Origin: Tipula vernalis
Lineage: Eukaryota; Arthropoda; Insecta; Diptera; Tipulidae
Direction of reading: 5' to 3'
DNA: 64,000 nucleotides
Assembly: GCA_958295665.1 (NCBI GenBank)
Contig: OY282560.1
Location: forward strand, 189,692,561-189,756,560
Part shown: one piece after another, positions 1 to 11,800 of the stretch
Position numbering within the stretch: position 1 is the first letter of the stretch
How the letters are laid out: the number at the start of each line of letters is the position of its first letter
The notes under the pieces: model-generated
What the model was told of the DNA's origin: nothing
Databases searched by the model: none
Seen by the model: the letters and a program-made list of their open reading frames with translations, nothing else
Made by a program: the position numbers and the translations under genes

Positions 1-72
1 CATAACAGTTTTGAGTTTGACAGCTTGTCATATGGCGTAACCAAAATATAGTTTTATAAAAATCGTTTTAAT

Positions 73-3000
73 ATGCAAAATTTTATTACAAACTCTTCGA
101 AAAATTTAAGTTTAACGTCGAAACATATAAGAAAACATTTTATAGAATACTTTCAAAATGAATACAAACATAAATTTGTGCGTTCTAGTCCAGTTATACC
201 GTACTGTGACCCAACCGTTGCATTCGTTAATGCCGGCATGAATCAAGTAAAATAATTTCGTATATTTGCTGTTTTATAAGGTCAACATTGTTTTATTTAA
301 TTTTAGTTTAAAAATATATTTCTTGGTAAAGTAAATGCAACTCACAAACGGGTTGTCAATTCACAAAAATGTATTCGAGTTGGTGGGAAGCATAATGACC
401 TTTCTATAGTAGGAACTGATGGGTACCATCATACATTCTTTGAGATGCTTGGTAATTGGTCTTTTGGTGATTACTTTAAAGAGGATGCCTGTCGTATGGC
501 CTGGCGTCTGTTAAAAGATGTTTACAAAATTGATACAAATCGACTGTATGTAACATATTTTGGTGGTAACAAATCGCTAAATTTGATGCCTGATTTGGAG
601 TGTCGTGAAATTTGGCGCAATATTGGGTAAGCATAAATAAATTCGTTATATATCAAATCTGTGTTTTGTAATTATGTTGTACTGTAGCGTTCCAGATGAT
701 CGTATTATACCATTCGATATGAAAGATAATTTTTGGGAAATGGGGGCAACAGGTCCATGTGGTCCTTGCAGTGAAATTCATATAGATCACCTTCCCAATT
801 CAAATCGTTCAAGTGAGCGGGCAAAATATGTAAATGCCGGTCTACCTGATTTAACTGAATTGTGGAATATAGTATTCATTCAGTACAATAGAAATTCCGA
901 CGGTACAATAACTGAATTACCTCAGCGGCATATTGATACTGGCATGGGATTTGAGAGATTAGTAGCAATATTACAAAATAAGATTAGTAATTATGATACA
1001 GATTTATTTATTCCTATTTTTAATACAATAGAAAATGTAAGAACATCCCTTTAATAATAGTATGAACTAAGAATTTACATAATTATCATTAATTATAGGT
1101 AACAAAAAGTCCATCCTACAACTATTCGTTCAATTTAAATGAGACATCATATTCGTTAGATACCGCCTATAGGATTTTAGCTGACCATTCCCGAATGATT
1201 ACGGCCTGTTTGGCTGACGGTATGTTCCCAGATCACAAGTAAGTAAAATTTTTACCTTTTATTTATATAAATTGATTATGTTTTCTCTTTTAATAATATT
1301 TTTCAGTCATAAGTTGCGAAAATTAATTCGAAAAACTATCCTCGTTTCACAACGATCGTTTAACCATAAAAATCTGCTTTACGAGACAATACCACAAGTA
1401 ACAGAAATTTTAGGCGATACATATCCGGAATTAGAAAAAAATTACGAACAAATTATCGAATTAGTTCGTCACGAAGAAGAAATATTTGAATCGTTGCGAA
1501 AAAATTTGTCACAGGATTTAAATACAATTCTTGAAAAGCGTCCAGATTTACGAAACGATTTAGAACTGATAGGTACACCTGGCTTTATAAATGCCTTTAA
1601 TGAGTTGGAAAAAATTTGCGAATCGAAAAATTTCACACAAATTAATGAACTTTCATTTAAATTGTACGATACCTATGGACTAGATGTTGAGCTGATCGAG
1701 AAATTGTATAAATTATTTAATTTTAATTTTAACCATAGTGAATTTGAGCTTTTTATGAAAATTACAAGAGATCGTACGAAATCCTTACATTTGGACATTG
1801 GCCGAAATGAATCGAGGTTAAATTTAACGAATTTATTTAAATCCGTAAATCTTAAAAAGACCGATAATCATTTAAAATACGAGTATAAATATAATAAGTT
1901 AAATAAACGGTATAATTTGAAGCCTGTGGAGACAAAGATTGTTGGTATTGTTGAAAATATTGATGGGCGGTTGCAATTTGTTGATCAAACAAGTTCAAAC
2001 CGATTTTATTATTTAATAACGGAAAGCAGCCCATTTTATTATGAATCTGGAGGACAAGAATCGGACTGTGGTACGATTGAAATAAATAGGGAAATCATTG
2101 ATATAGGAAAAATTGTGTATATCGATGGATTTGTGCTTCATGGGATTCTAGTTGACCGAGATGTTCTTATTAAAACAAATGATAAAGTCAAAATGAACGT
2201 AAATGAAGATGTGCGAAGTAAAAATACTATAAATCATACCGGTATGCAATGGAATGAATCCACCTCATCATATGAAGATTTATTTTAATTAATTCTTATT
2301 TTCAGCTATTCATATCCTCAATGCTAGTGTTAGAAATATTGTTAATTGCGCGGTGAGTCAAAAATCTAGTGCAGTAACAGCCGATTCCTTAAAATTAGAA
2401 TTAGGTATATTTGGAGAGAAGCTGGATAGAAGTAAAATAGACAAAATTGAGGATTTAGTCAGGTAAATCGAATAAAGTTCAATTTCTTCATTATTTAATA
2501 GATATCTAGTTTTAATTTTTAATTCACTTACAGAGAAATAATACAAAAATCTTTAGCGGTAAATAAATACACGATTAACTTCGAAAAGTTATTAGAAATT
2601 GATCATATAACATTAGTACCAGGCGAAGTGTATCCCGACGAAAATTTACGAGTATTAGAAATTTACGATCCGACCTCACAATTTATATCCCGTGAACTAT
2701 GTTGTGGCACACATGCCGCGAATACGAGAGAACTGCAAGATTTTTGTATCACAAATGTTAAAATGTCGGGGAGAGGGGCATATGTGATAAATGCGGTTGC
2801 CGGTAATGTTGCGCATCAAGCACATGAAATGGGTGAACAAATTCTTGTGGATACAAATAAAATCCGAGCTGATCTAGAACTGAAAAAGAATTTGGATAAT
2901 GTGGAGTCTCGACTTCAACGTTTGAAAAATTTGTTGACTCACGGTAATGAGCAGATGACTATTCCATACACGATTAAAGTGGAGTGTATGGAAATTTTGA

Positions 3001-3517
3001 ATGAGGTTGCAAAGCAGCTAAAAGAAATATCTAGGGAAAACCTGAAGTAAGCAACATTAATTACATTTTTAATGTTTGAAATTTAATTTGTATTTTTTTT
3101 TGTTTTTTTAGGGAATTTGTTGAAATTGAAATGAAAAGTGTTCTAGAACAGAAAAGTGAAAATTCGTTTATCGTTCACTATCTAGAATGCTCATCATTAA
3201 TGGATTCAGTTTCACTACAAAAAGCCACGAAATGTTGTCCAGAGCGGCCAATATTAGTGATATCACTAACCGATGGCATGGTTAAAGCTAGATGTTGCGT
3301 TCCAAAGGATAAAATTAATGCGGAATTTAATGCAGGTTTGTGGATGACTGAGATAGCAAAAATATTTCGGTCAACCGCTTCGGCGCCAAAAGGACAAAAT
3401 GTAGAGGAGATTTGTAATTTAAAGGCGAAAAAAGTAAAATCACCTGTATTTGAGGAACAAGTGGAAGAAGCTTTAGTGGCAGCAAATTCGTTTGCGAAAA
3501 AGTTTATGACCGGATAA
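73..3517 (+). CDS. AARS2: Alanyl-tRNA synthetase, mitochondrial type (8 exons)
   Basis: Charges tRNA-Ala in the mitochondrion. Exons by GT..AG and reading frame: 73-246, 307-626, 688-1036, 1099-1238, 1307-2241, 2306-2462, 2534-3046, 3112-3517; total 2994 nt, 997 aa, all phases consistent. Class II catalytic core: [39 protein letters not shown] and DTGMGFERL. The editing domain shows NHTAIH (split between exons 5 and 6) and ELCCGTHA, matching the HxxxH and CxxxH zinc ligands of AlaRS. A C-terminal C-Ala-like region follows, ending [14 protein letters not shown]. The usual glycine-rich run of that region is reduced to SAPKGQ. The mitochondrial rather than cytosolic form is inferred from the divergent body ([13 protein letters not shown] where cytosolic enzymes carry a GRxYVLRR-like motif) and a basic, Ser/Lys-rich N-terminus that could be an import signal. 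The start at 73 is the first ATG in frame. PMM follows 364 bases downstream on the same strand. Confidence 0.95.
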
Positions 3518-3881
3518 AATTAGTTTTAAAGTTTGTTTTTTGTAAAGTTTATTATTGTTGATAGAAAATATTTATTTTTTTGTTTTTAATTCAACTTTTT
3601 TGGAAATTTAGAAAAGGTTTAAAACTACTGTTTTGTTTGTTTACTAATGTCTTTAACCTCGTTGGTATTACCCGATAGATGACATTAGAATTTTTGACAA
3701 ATAGGCAAAATTGATAAAACCTAACCAGTCTGTCGGAAAGAAAAGATTCGCTGACAATTCAAATTCATTTGTAAATATTTTTATAATTAGGTTTAAACTT
3801 TGTTCTACGTGGCCTCTAACGTCTATATTTGCATAAGAGAATTTGTATAACTATTGTGATATTAAAATAATTAATTTGATA
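3518..3881. other. AARS2-PMM spacer
   Basis: This 364-base AT-rich spacer should hold the AARS2 3' UTR and the PMM promoter and 5' UTR. I see no canonical AATAAA just after the AARS2 stop, no repeat, and no ORF of note. An upstream in-frame ATG for PMM at 3843 lies in it and is not preferred. Confidence 0.6.
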
Positions 3882-4711
3882 ATGCCTTCATTGAATCGTG
3901 ACGAAATTCTTTTGCTATTCGATGTTGATGGCACCTTAACACCGCCACGAGCGGTTATCGAGCCAGAATTTGAAGAATTCATCTATAGCCAAATAAAACC
4001 TCGTGCTACAACTGGGATTGTTGGCGGTTCTGATTTAGAAAAAATGTTTGAACAGTTGAATGGACGAAAAATATTAACGGAGTTTGACTATATATTTCCG
4101 GAAAATGGCACAGTCCAAATAGAGAAAGGTATTGAAGTCGGTAAGCAAAGTATTCAGGAACATCTTGGTGAAGATCTACTTCAGCGGTTCATTAACTATT
4201 CATTGAGATACATGTCTAACCTGAGTTTGCCGTTAAAACGCGGAACATTTTTGGAATTCCGTAATGGTATGTTGAACATTTGTCCGATGGGTCGACAGTG
4301 TACTAGAGCTGAGCGTAATTCATTCGTTGAATACAACAAGGAGCATCGGATTATAGAAAATATGATAGCTGTACTAAAAAAGGAATTTGAAGATGTCGAT
4401 CTGTTTTTTAGTATTGGTGGCCAAATAAGCTTTGATATATTCCCAAAAGGGTGGGATAAAACCTACTGTTTGCGTCATGCCACCAAGGGTACGAAGTAAG
4501 TAATCTTATCTAATGTTAATGCATTGGTCGATTTTCTCTATAAAAATAAATTTATTGCAGTTTCAAAGAAATTCACTTCTTTGGCGATAAAACTGATCCA
4601 GGCGGAAATGATCATGAAATTTTTAATGATCCACGTGTGATTGGTCATAAAGTAACTTCACCAAAGGATACCCAAAAACTTTTAATAGAGATTTTTAAAT
4701 TGGATTTATAA
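3882..4711 (+). CDS. Pmm2: Phosphomannomutase (2 exons)
   Basis: Interconverts mannose-6-phosphate and mannose-1-phosphate in the cytosol, feeding GDP-mannose and N-glycosylation. Exons 3882-4495 and 4561-4711 (intron GTAAGT..TTGCAG) give 254 aa, the normal family length of about 246-254. The HAD nucleophile motif [13 protein letters not shown] is near residue 11. The cap domain shows [21 protein letters not shown] and the eukaryotic PMM signature NICPMGRQC. The metal-binding end motif [16 protein letters not shown] with DPRVIGH is in exon 2. I chose the ATG at 3882 (MPSLNRDE) over an in-frame ATG at 3843, because family members start just before the aspartate motif and the extra residues look like UTR. 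It appears intact. Confidence 0.96.
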
Positions 4712-4792
4712 TCATTTACAAACCATTTTATATCAAAACATTCCTATCAAAAAACTGGTACATTCACAATATGTATACATGTTTTGCTAAAA

Positions 4793-4798
4793 AATAAA
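4793..4798 (+). terminator. PMM polyadenylation signal
   Basis: A canonical AATAAA lies 82 bases after the PMM stop codon and is followed by T-rich sequence, as expected for the 3' end of the PMM mRNA. Confidence 0.6.
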
Positions 4799-5842
4799 GT
4801 GCTAATAAATGTTAACATTTTTAAATTCAAGGACTCAAACCTTTTTCTGTTTACATAAAATTGTTGTTAAACTTATAAAGTTGTAATTATGTATTAATAA
4901 ATTAACTAGAAATTATGTTAAATTAGTATTTATTTAATTGAATTTGAGATTTTTGTTTTATTTAAATAAAGCTAAACGCATTACAAAATAAAAGCTTTTT
5001 TTAAACATCGGGCACCCCTAAAATACTTTTCTTTTTTGACAATGAAAACTTTTTTTTAATAATTAAAATGGCGGACCCAGCTGTTCTATTCAGATGTTAA
5101 AATAATATTTTATTTCTATTATTTTTATTTTTTGTGTAAATGTTATGCATTTTTTGAGGTGATTTAAAAAACACGAAATAAATTAATTAAGAGTAAATTT
5201 TTAAATATAAATATTGTTCAAAGTTAAGTGGAAATTTACATATCATAAAAGAAGTTAAAAAGTGTTAACGTTAAAAAACTTTTGGCCTAATTTATTGTAT
5301 TACAAAAAAAATAATAATAATAATAATGTAAATAATAATTGAGGACTTTATTGTAATTTGCATATATATTACATTTTTTGCTTTATTTTTAGTCATTTTG
5401 TGAAATATTTGCGAGTTAATAAACGAGCCTGTTGTATCAAAGCGAAACTCTCGAGGCTCCCCCATTATTGGGATGCCAACTTTTACAAATTTTCCTTTAT
5501 TTTGCTTGTTTCACACTTGAATAATTTATGTAAATAAGGAAAACACAATTTTATCGTTTTTTATTTTATTTCGGAAAATTCTACATGCTTATGTCTTTAA
5601 CGTAGCTACAAGAAAGGTAAGTAAATAAAAAATTTAAAAAAATATTTTTTGAGGTATCATCAATTTTTGTGTTGCTCTCATTTGTTGACCTTGTTTTCAT
5701 TTTTATTTTCTAATAAAAATTGAGTACATAATTATACAAAAAATAAAACTATTGATATGAAAAATATCCTCGATAATACAAAAATAAAAAAATCTTATCA
5801 CATTTTATTTTAGCTTATATGAGATAACACTGGACAACAAAA
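4799..5842 (+). other. PMM-PAN3 spacer with probable PAN3 noncoding exon
   Basis: AT-rich spacer. A good splice donor (AAAG then GTAAGT at 5617) and a good acceptor (TTTTATTTTAG ending at 5813) suggest a noncoding PAN3 first exon ending at 5616, spliced to an exon from 5814 that carries the start codon. A two-codon upstream ORF (ATG AGA TAA) sits at 5819, 24 bases before the PAN3 start. The transcription start cannot be placed from sequence. Confidence 0.45.
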
Positions 5843-8800
5843 ATGGATCCATTATTTTTTTCATCGCCACCAAATGGTGTACCATCCGAAAGTAAATTGG
5901 CCACTTACATGGTAAGCACTTTTTGCCATTTACAAAGCTATTTTATTGTAATAGTAGTAGTAAGATTGTTGAACTAACCAAAATATGATCTTGTTTATAT
6001 GTGTTGGCATTTAATAACAAGAAAGAAAAGAAAACACAAACTACGTATGAAATAAATAATTTTACCTAATTAAAATGTTAAGATTTACGTTAACTCAAAA
6101 TAATAATAATTGCAAATAACACGTGACAATATTATGATTATTTTATTTGAGAGATGTATTAAAAATGTTTTTTTATACAATATTATCATTATTTAAACCA
6201 AAAAGCACGCAATAGATAGTATGAATACACATTTGTTTTTTATAAATTTGGTATGCGTAAATAACATTAACTGCTGCGCTTATTGGTACCACAGTTAAAT
6301 TAGCAACGTTAAAACGAATTGATAACCGTAGCAACGGTATAAACGCGACATATAATACTTCTGCATGCTACACTTAAGTAGCATTGCTATGAAACTAGCT
6401 GTGTGGTACGAGTACTATGTACACATAAAGTTCATAATCGGAAAATTCATGATAAATATAAATCAGATTCAAACTTTCCATGAATCATATGAGAGTGTTG
6501 TTTATTTTAAACGTTTTTATATGAATCACGCGCATATTTTTCTGTAAATGTATGTTTCTTTTAGTATAGTTTATTTCAAAAATTGTCTACAAAGTCATGG
6601 CCATATTAAATAATCTTTTACACAAATTTTATTAAAAATATATTTTATGAGGAAGATGGAAAGTTATGAATTAACGTTTTACAATTAAGACTAGGTTAAT
6701 TATATTTCCTTATTTAAAGAACTTTAACTTCTTCTATTACTTATGTTGAGCCGACTGATGGAGATACAGTCGAAACTCAATTATCCGGGACGCTCGGGAC
6801 CGAACGTTTCCCGGATAATCAAAGATTATCAGATTTCAGTTTTATAAAAAAATACACAATATAAATATGTAGATATATGCTTAACACAGAAACAACACTG
6901 TTGCCAAAATTTAACGAAAAAAATAAAAATGAAAAATCCCGGTTAATCAATTGAAAATCTGGATAAACAAGTGACTCAAAAAAATCGACTGTGTAAAAAA
7001 AATCACGGATAATAGAGGTCTACGGATAATCGGTTTCGACTGTATCGAAAAAATGTATCAAATTAAGTACGTCTTGGGATGCAAAGTGGTCATTCATTAG
7101 AGATTTTGTTAAAGCTAAAAATGTTCAGCCTTAATGCGTTCACTGTGGAAAAAACCAACCGGCTAACTCCAGAGGATGCTGCGTTGATATTGAACTGCAA
7201 AATATCAAAAATAAGATTGTGATTGCTAAAATTCCAAATTTAATCAGGAAGCAAGCAGTTAAGATGAATCAACCCGAAATAAAGCGTATGGTGTCGGAAG
7301 CTGCTCGTAAACAATTGGGTAAAATGACTTTCGCTCAAGTAACGAAGAGTAACAGAAATCAAGAAAAACTTAAATTGATTTTAAGCAGATTCAATACGTT
7401 AGATGAGCGATAACAGAAATTAGAGTACGGCACTAAGAGAGCCATCACTAAACAGAAAAATGACGAATAATATCATACTAATCACTCTCAAAATATTTCT
7501 AAGGGAAGCAGTGCTGTTATAATTAGAAATAGTATTCATCATTATGAAGAGTTAAAATATGAAATAGGAGAAATATAAGCAATTGTTGTTAATGGCAAAA
7601 CTAAAAATAGTTGTAGTAGTACTGTTAGTATCTACTGTCACCGATGCACTCATTGAACGAAAAAGATTATCTCGAGTTCCCCAGTAAACTAGGGAAACGA
7701 TTTATACTTGGAGGAGACTTTACTAGAAGAAATGTCCACTGGGGCTTTAGGTTAACAACGACTTAGGTAAAGCACTCCTAAAAGTAACAGGAAATGCAGT
7801 CGTAAGGTCCTATCAATTGGAAAATCAACCTACTGGCCAACTGATTTAAACAAAGTACCAGATTGATCTTTATAATAAAGAACATATCTGTAAATTATGT
7901 AGAAGTAGATGAAAGCCAGGAGGTCTATTACGAAATTTTCGACATCGGAAATTTTCGACATTGTCGACCAATTAGACAACGTCGAAAATAGCTATTATGA
8001 ATTATTCGACAATATCGAAAATAAACTACATATAACAAAAATTAAAAATTATATTTATTAATTAGTCAGAAAATTAAAAAAGAATCCAAAATTAAAATAT
8101 ACGTTATGAACTGAATAACTGAAATTTTATTATCTCACGATTTATTATTGAACAAGCGTATGCGTTCGTCACCTCAAGAGCAGTCGCATATTGTTCGACT
8201 TTATCGAAAACAAAGCGCGGTCGCCATTCGACGTTGTCGAAAAAACAGAGCTTAAACTCTGATCATTCACCGATACTTCTAACGTTAAGTACCCATTTCT
8301 AGTAAATAATCACACTAACTGGGAATGCTTTAGAATATCCTTCGAAGAAAAAATTAACTTATTGGTCCCATTAAAAGGCGCGGAACAATTAGACTAAGTA
8401 GTTCATAAATTTGTAAATAATATATAGCAATCAGCGTGGGAAAATATCCCTGAAATTAAAAAGAAAAATTTAGGGAAACAACTATCCTAAGGAAATTAGG
8501 GAACTCCTAGCAGGAAAAAGAAGAGCCAGAAGAATATGGTAGCAAACAAGGGCCCCTAAGATAAAACTAATTTGAACAATCTGAATCAATCAGCAACTAT
8601 CTAAAAATATTAACTAAAGATAGCAGTACTGATTATTCACGTTAGAAAGCAACCAAAAGAATTAAGAGACGAATAATGCAGGTGCCTCCAATAAGAATAG
8701 CGGGTGAGAGATGGCCTAGAAATAATGAAGACAAAGGTCGAAAATTTGCTGAATACCTCGGAAAAATATTGCAGCCACATGACGACCAAACAGTGGAAGC

Positions 8801-11800
8801 CGAAATAATAACTGTTGTGCAAGAAAGTAAAGAAATCCTACCGACAACACCAAAAGAAGTTAAGCAAGACAAAATTTAACATGAATAGGCAAAAAATTCC
8901 TGGTTATGATCTTATTACTGCAGAAATCTTAAAAGAATTGCCAAGGAAGCTCTGGTAAAGCTGACCAATCTTATAAATGCAGCATTTAGAATCAAATGTG
9001 TACCTAGCTTGTGGAAAATTGCAGATGTAATTATGATCCCAAAACCTGGGAAACCACCACACATAACCTCGTCATCACTTTGTTTTTCGTAACCAACACT
9101 CAACAATTGATTAAGTACACAGAATAACCAATATAATCGAGAAAGCACTTGATAAGAAGAAAGGCTGTTAAACGATATTTTTAGACGTGGCACAAGGCGT
9201 TTGATAAAGTGTGGCATTAAGGACTTAACCACAAGTTAAGAATTCTTCTATCTTCAGATATTTAAATGGACAAAACGATGACGAATAAAACTAAATGAAA
9301 CTAAATAAGTTCACATCAAGCAAATATTGAAACCAATTTCGACTTATGTTATTCAGCTTTGGGGATGTACCAAATAAAGTAAATTGTACTCTCAAGGATC
9401 CGAGCTACGTAAATACTAAGTAAAGGGGGAATCGTCAAGACTAGAAAAATCTCTAAAGATGATTGAAAAAATAGGTAGTTGGAGTTATTAGTAAAAGAGA
9501 TGATTTGAACGCAAATACGTGATAACGATAACGATTTAGATAAAGAAAAAATTTTTCGTGAAATTTAGCGCTGCACACAATACAAAAATATCCACTAATT
9601 AAACTGAACTGGCGATACCATAATTTGTTGGCGGTCAGATCGGATGCCATATTTTTTGACGTTTATCTGTAGAGATAAAAATTAAATTAACGGGAAAACA
9701 AATCACAATCAAATAATAATATCAGTTTTTAAAAATTTGATTATTTTTCTTTACACTTGATGTTCGGTCATTATTATATGGGTTTGTCCACGACTAACGT
9801 ATAATATACTCATTATACGTGTGTTTCTTCAATTATAATGATATCCATTATTCACTGCTATGTAGTTTATCTAGTAGTCCCTTCTTCTGTTATTCACTAC
9901 TACCAAATAAAAATTTCATTTTTGGAACGGGGTATTGAAGTTATCGCTTTCGCAGACGACGTAGCTTTAGCTGTTACCGGGAAATTCCTGGGCACGATTG
10001 TAGACGTGATGCAGAATGCGCTTACAATCGTTACGAAATAGGCTGGCAAATGTGGACTTTGTATTAACCCGTCCAAGACAGAGCTGGTACTTTTCACTAA
10101 GAAATACAAAATCCCGGTAGTTGTCCCTCCTACTTTAAATGGCATGAGACTTGCTTTTACTGATAGTGCTAGATATCTGGGCATTATCTTGGACAGTAAG
10201 CTTAGTTGGAGGCCCAATATGTTGGAGAAAATATACAAAGCTACTATAGTTTTGTACTCCTGTAGGAACGCCATTGGTCAAAGATGGGGTCTGAAGCCGG
10301 AGCTGGTACACTGGCTTTACACCGCTGTAGTGAGACCTGTACTCATGTACGGGATGGGTGTTTGGTGGCCAGCTCTGGACAAGGTAACTTATAAAAGTAG
10401 GATTGAGAGGATGCAAAGAACTGCCTGTATGCGCGTGGCCTTGAGGTCGACACTGACAAGTGCCTTAGAGGTTATGTTGCACCTTCTTCCGGTCAACATT
10501 TTTGGTAAATAGATGGCGGCAAATACGGCTGTACGACTTGCAGCCGTCTCTCAGTGGAGGTGTCTTAGTATATGACACTCTACTATCGTTAGATCGTTGA
10601 AGGATGAGCTGGCGAATCTTGACTACATTAAACCTACTCTACGCTTCGAGAAGCGATTTCGGAGCTCCTTCCCTTCAAGGGAATCCTGGCGGGATAGACC
10701 GTTATCGGAAATCGAAGCGTTACAATTCTTCACAGATGGCTCCAAGCTAGACGGCAAAGTGGGAGCTGGAGTATTCTGTGACAAATTAAATGTAAACATT
10801 TCTATTCGTCTCCCTGATTACTGCAGCGTGTACCAAGCTGAAGTCGTAGCGATTGAGGAGGTCATGACGTGGTTGAAGCATAATGTGGTATCCTCAGATG
10901 ATATCGCAATCTATGTGGACAGTCAAGCGGCGATCCGGTCGTTAGAATCGGTGTCTTTGGCGTCACGGGTCTCCAGCTGCAACCGGAAAGGGCAAGTCTG
11001 GGGAGGCCTATCACAGCGCTGGGACAAGCACTTGGGAAGCAGGCGCTATCCTCAGCGGCGAAAGGTGGTCTAACACCCTCACCTGTAGAGTTGCAAGACA
11101 AGTTTGGCCAAAGCTGGAATTGGGGCGCACTAGGGCATTAATATCCCTACGCAGACGTGAATTAAGAACGGTCGTAGGAATTCTCACGGGACACTGCCTT
11201 TTTGGAGAACATGCAAGAAGGCTGGGTCTGGAGGCAAATGACTTCTGCAGAAGCTGCTTGGATGAAGAGGAGGAAGAGCCGTTGGTCCACTTCCTCTGCT
11301 CGTGCCCAGCATTGGCACTCAGAAGGCACAAACACTTGGGTAAGTTCAGGATGGACTGCCTCTCGGATCTCGAAAACATTAAAGTGCGGGACGTCTTACA
11401 CTACATAAGTAGCTCGAAATGGTTCCAATAGGGGTAAAGGGGATATATTCTGTGGTATCACAATGGACCGTCATCGGTCTAAGTGTGCCTAAGCAGCCAC
11501 TCCAACCTAACCTAACCTAACCTTTACACTTGATGTTCTGTCATTATATGGGTTTATCCACGACTAACGTATAATATACTCATTATACGTGTGTTTCTTC
11601 AATTATAATGGTATTCATTATTCACTGCTAGTTTATCTAGTAGTCCCTTCTATTATTCACTACTACCAAATAAAAATTTCATTTTTGGAAATTTTATCTA
11701 GTAGTCTCTTGGCCATTTTCATTATTATTAAACTGAGACGTCAAAATGTCGACGGAATTTATTTTAGGTTTATTTAAAGGATTTGATAATAAAACGCAAT

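Noticed and set aside
3843..3881. Upstream ATG at 3843 as the PMM start
   Set aside because: The extra residues (MYNYCDIKIINLI) are not expected in the family; MPSLNRDE at 3882 fits the usual start.
9453..10416. Minus-strand ORFs in the LINE regions (e.g. 9900-10274, 10135-10416)
   Set aside because: They are antisense shadows of the RT and RNase H reading frames on the + strand.
11500..11525. A telomere or subtelomere boundary from the CCTAA units
   Set aside because: There are only three units, at a LINE 3' end, deep inside an intron of a conserved gene.
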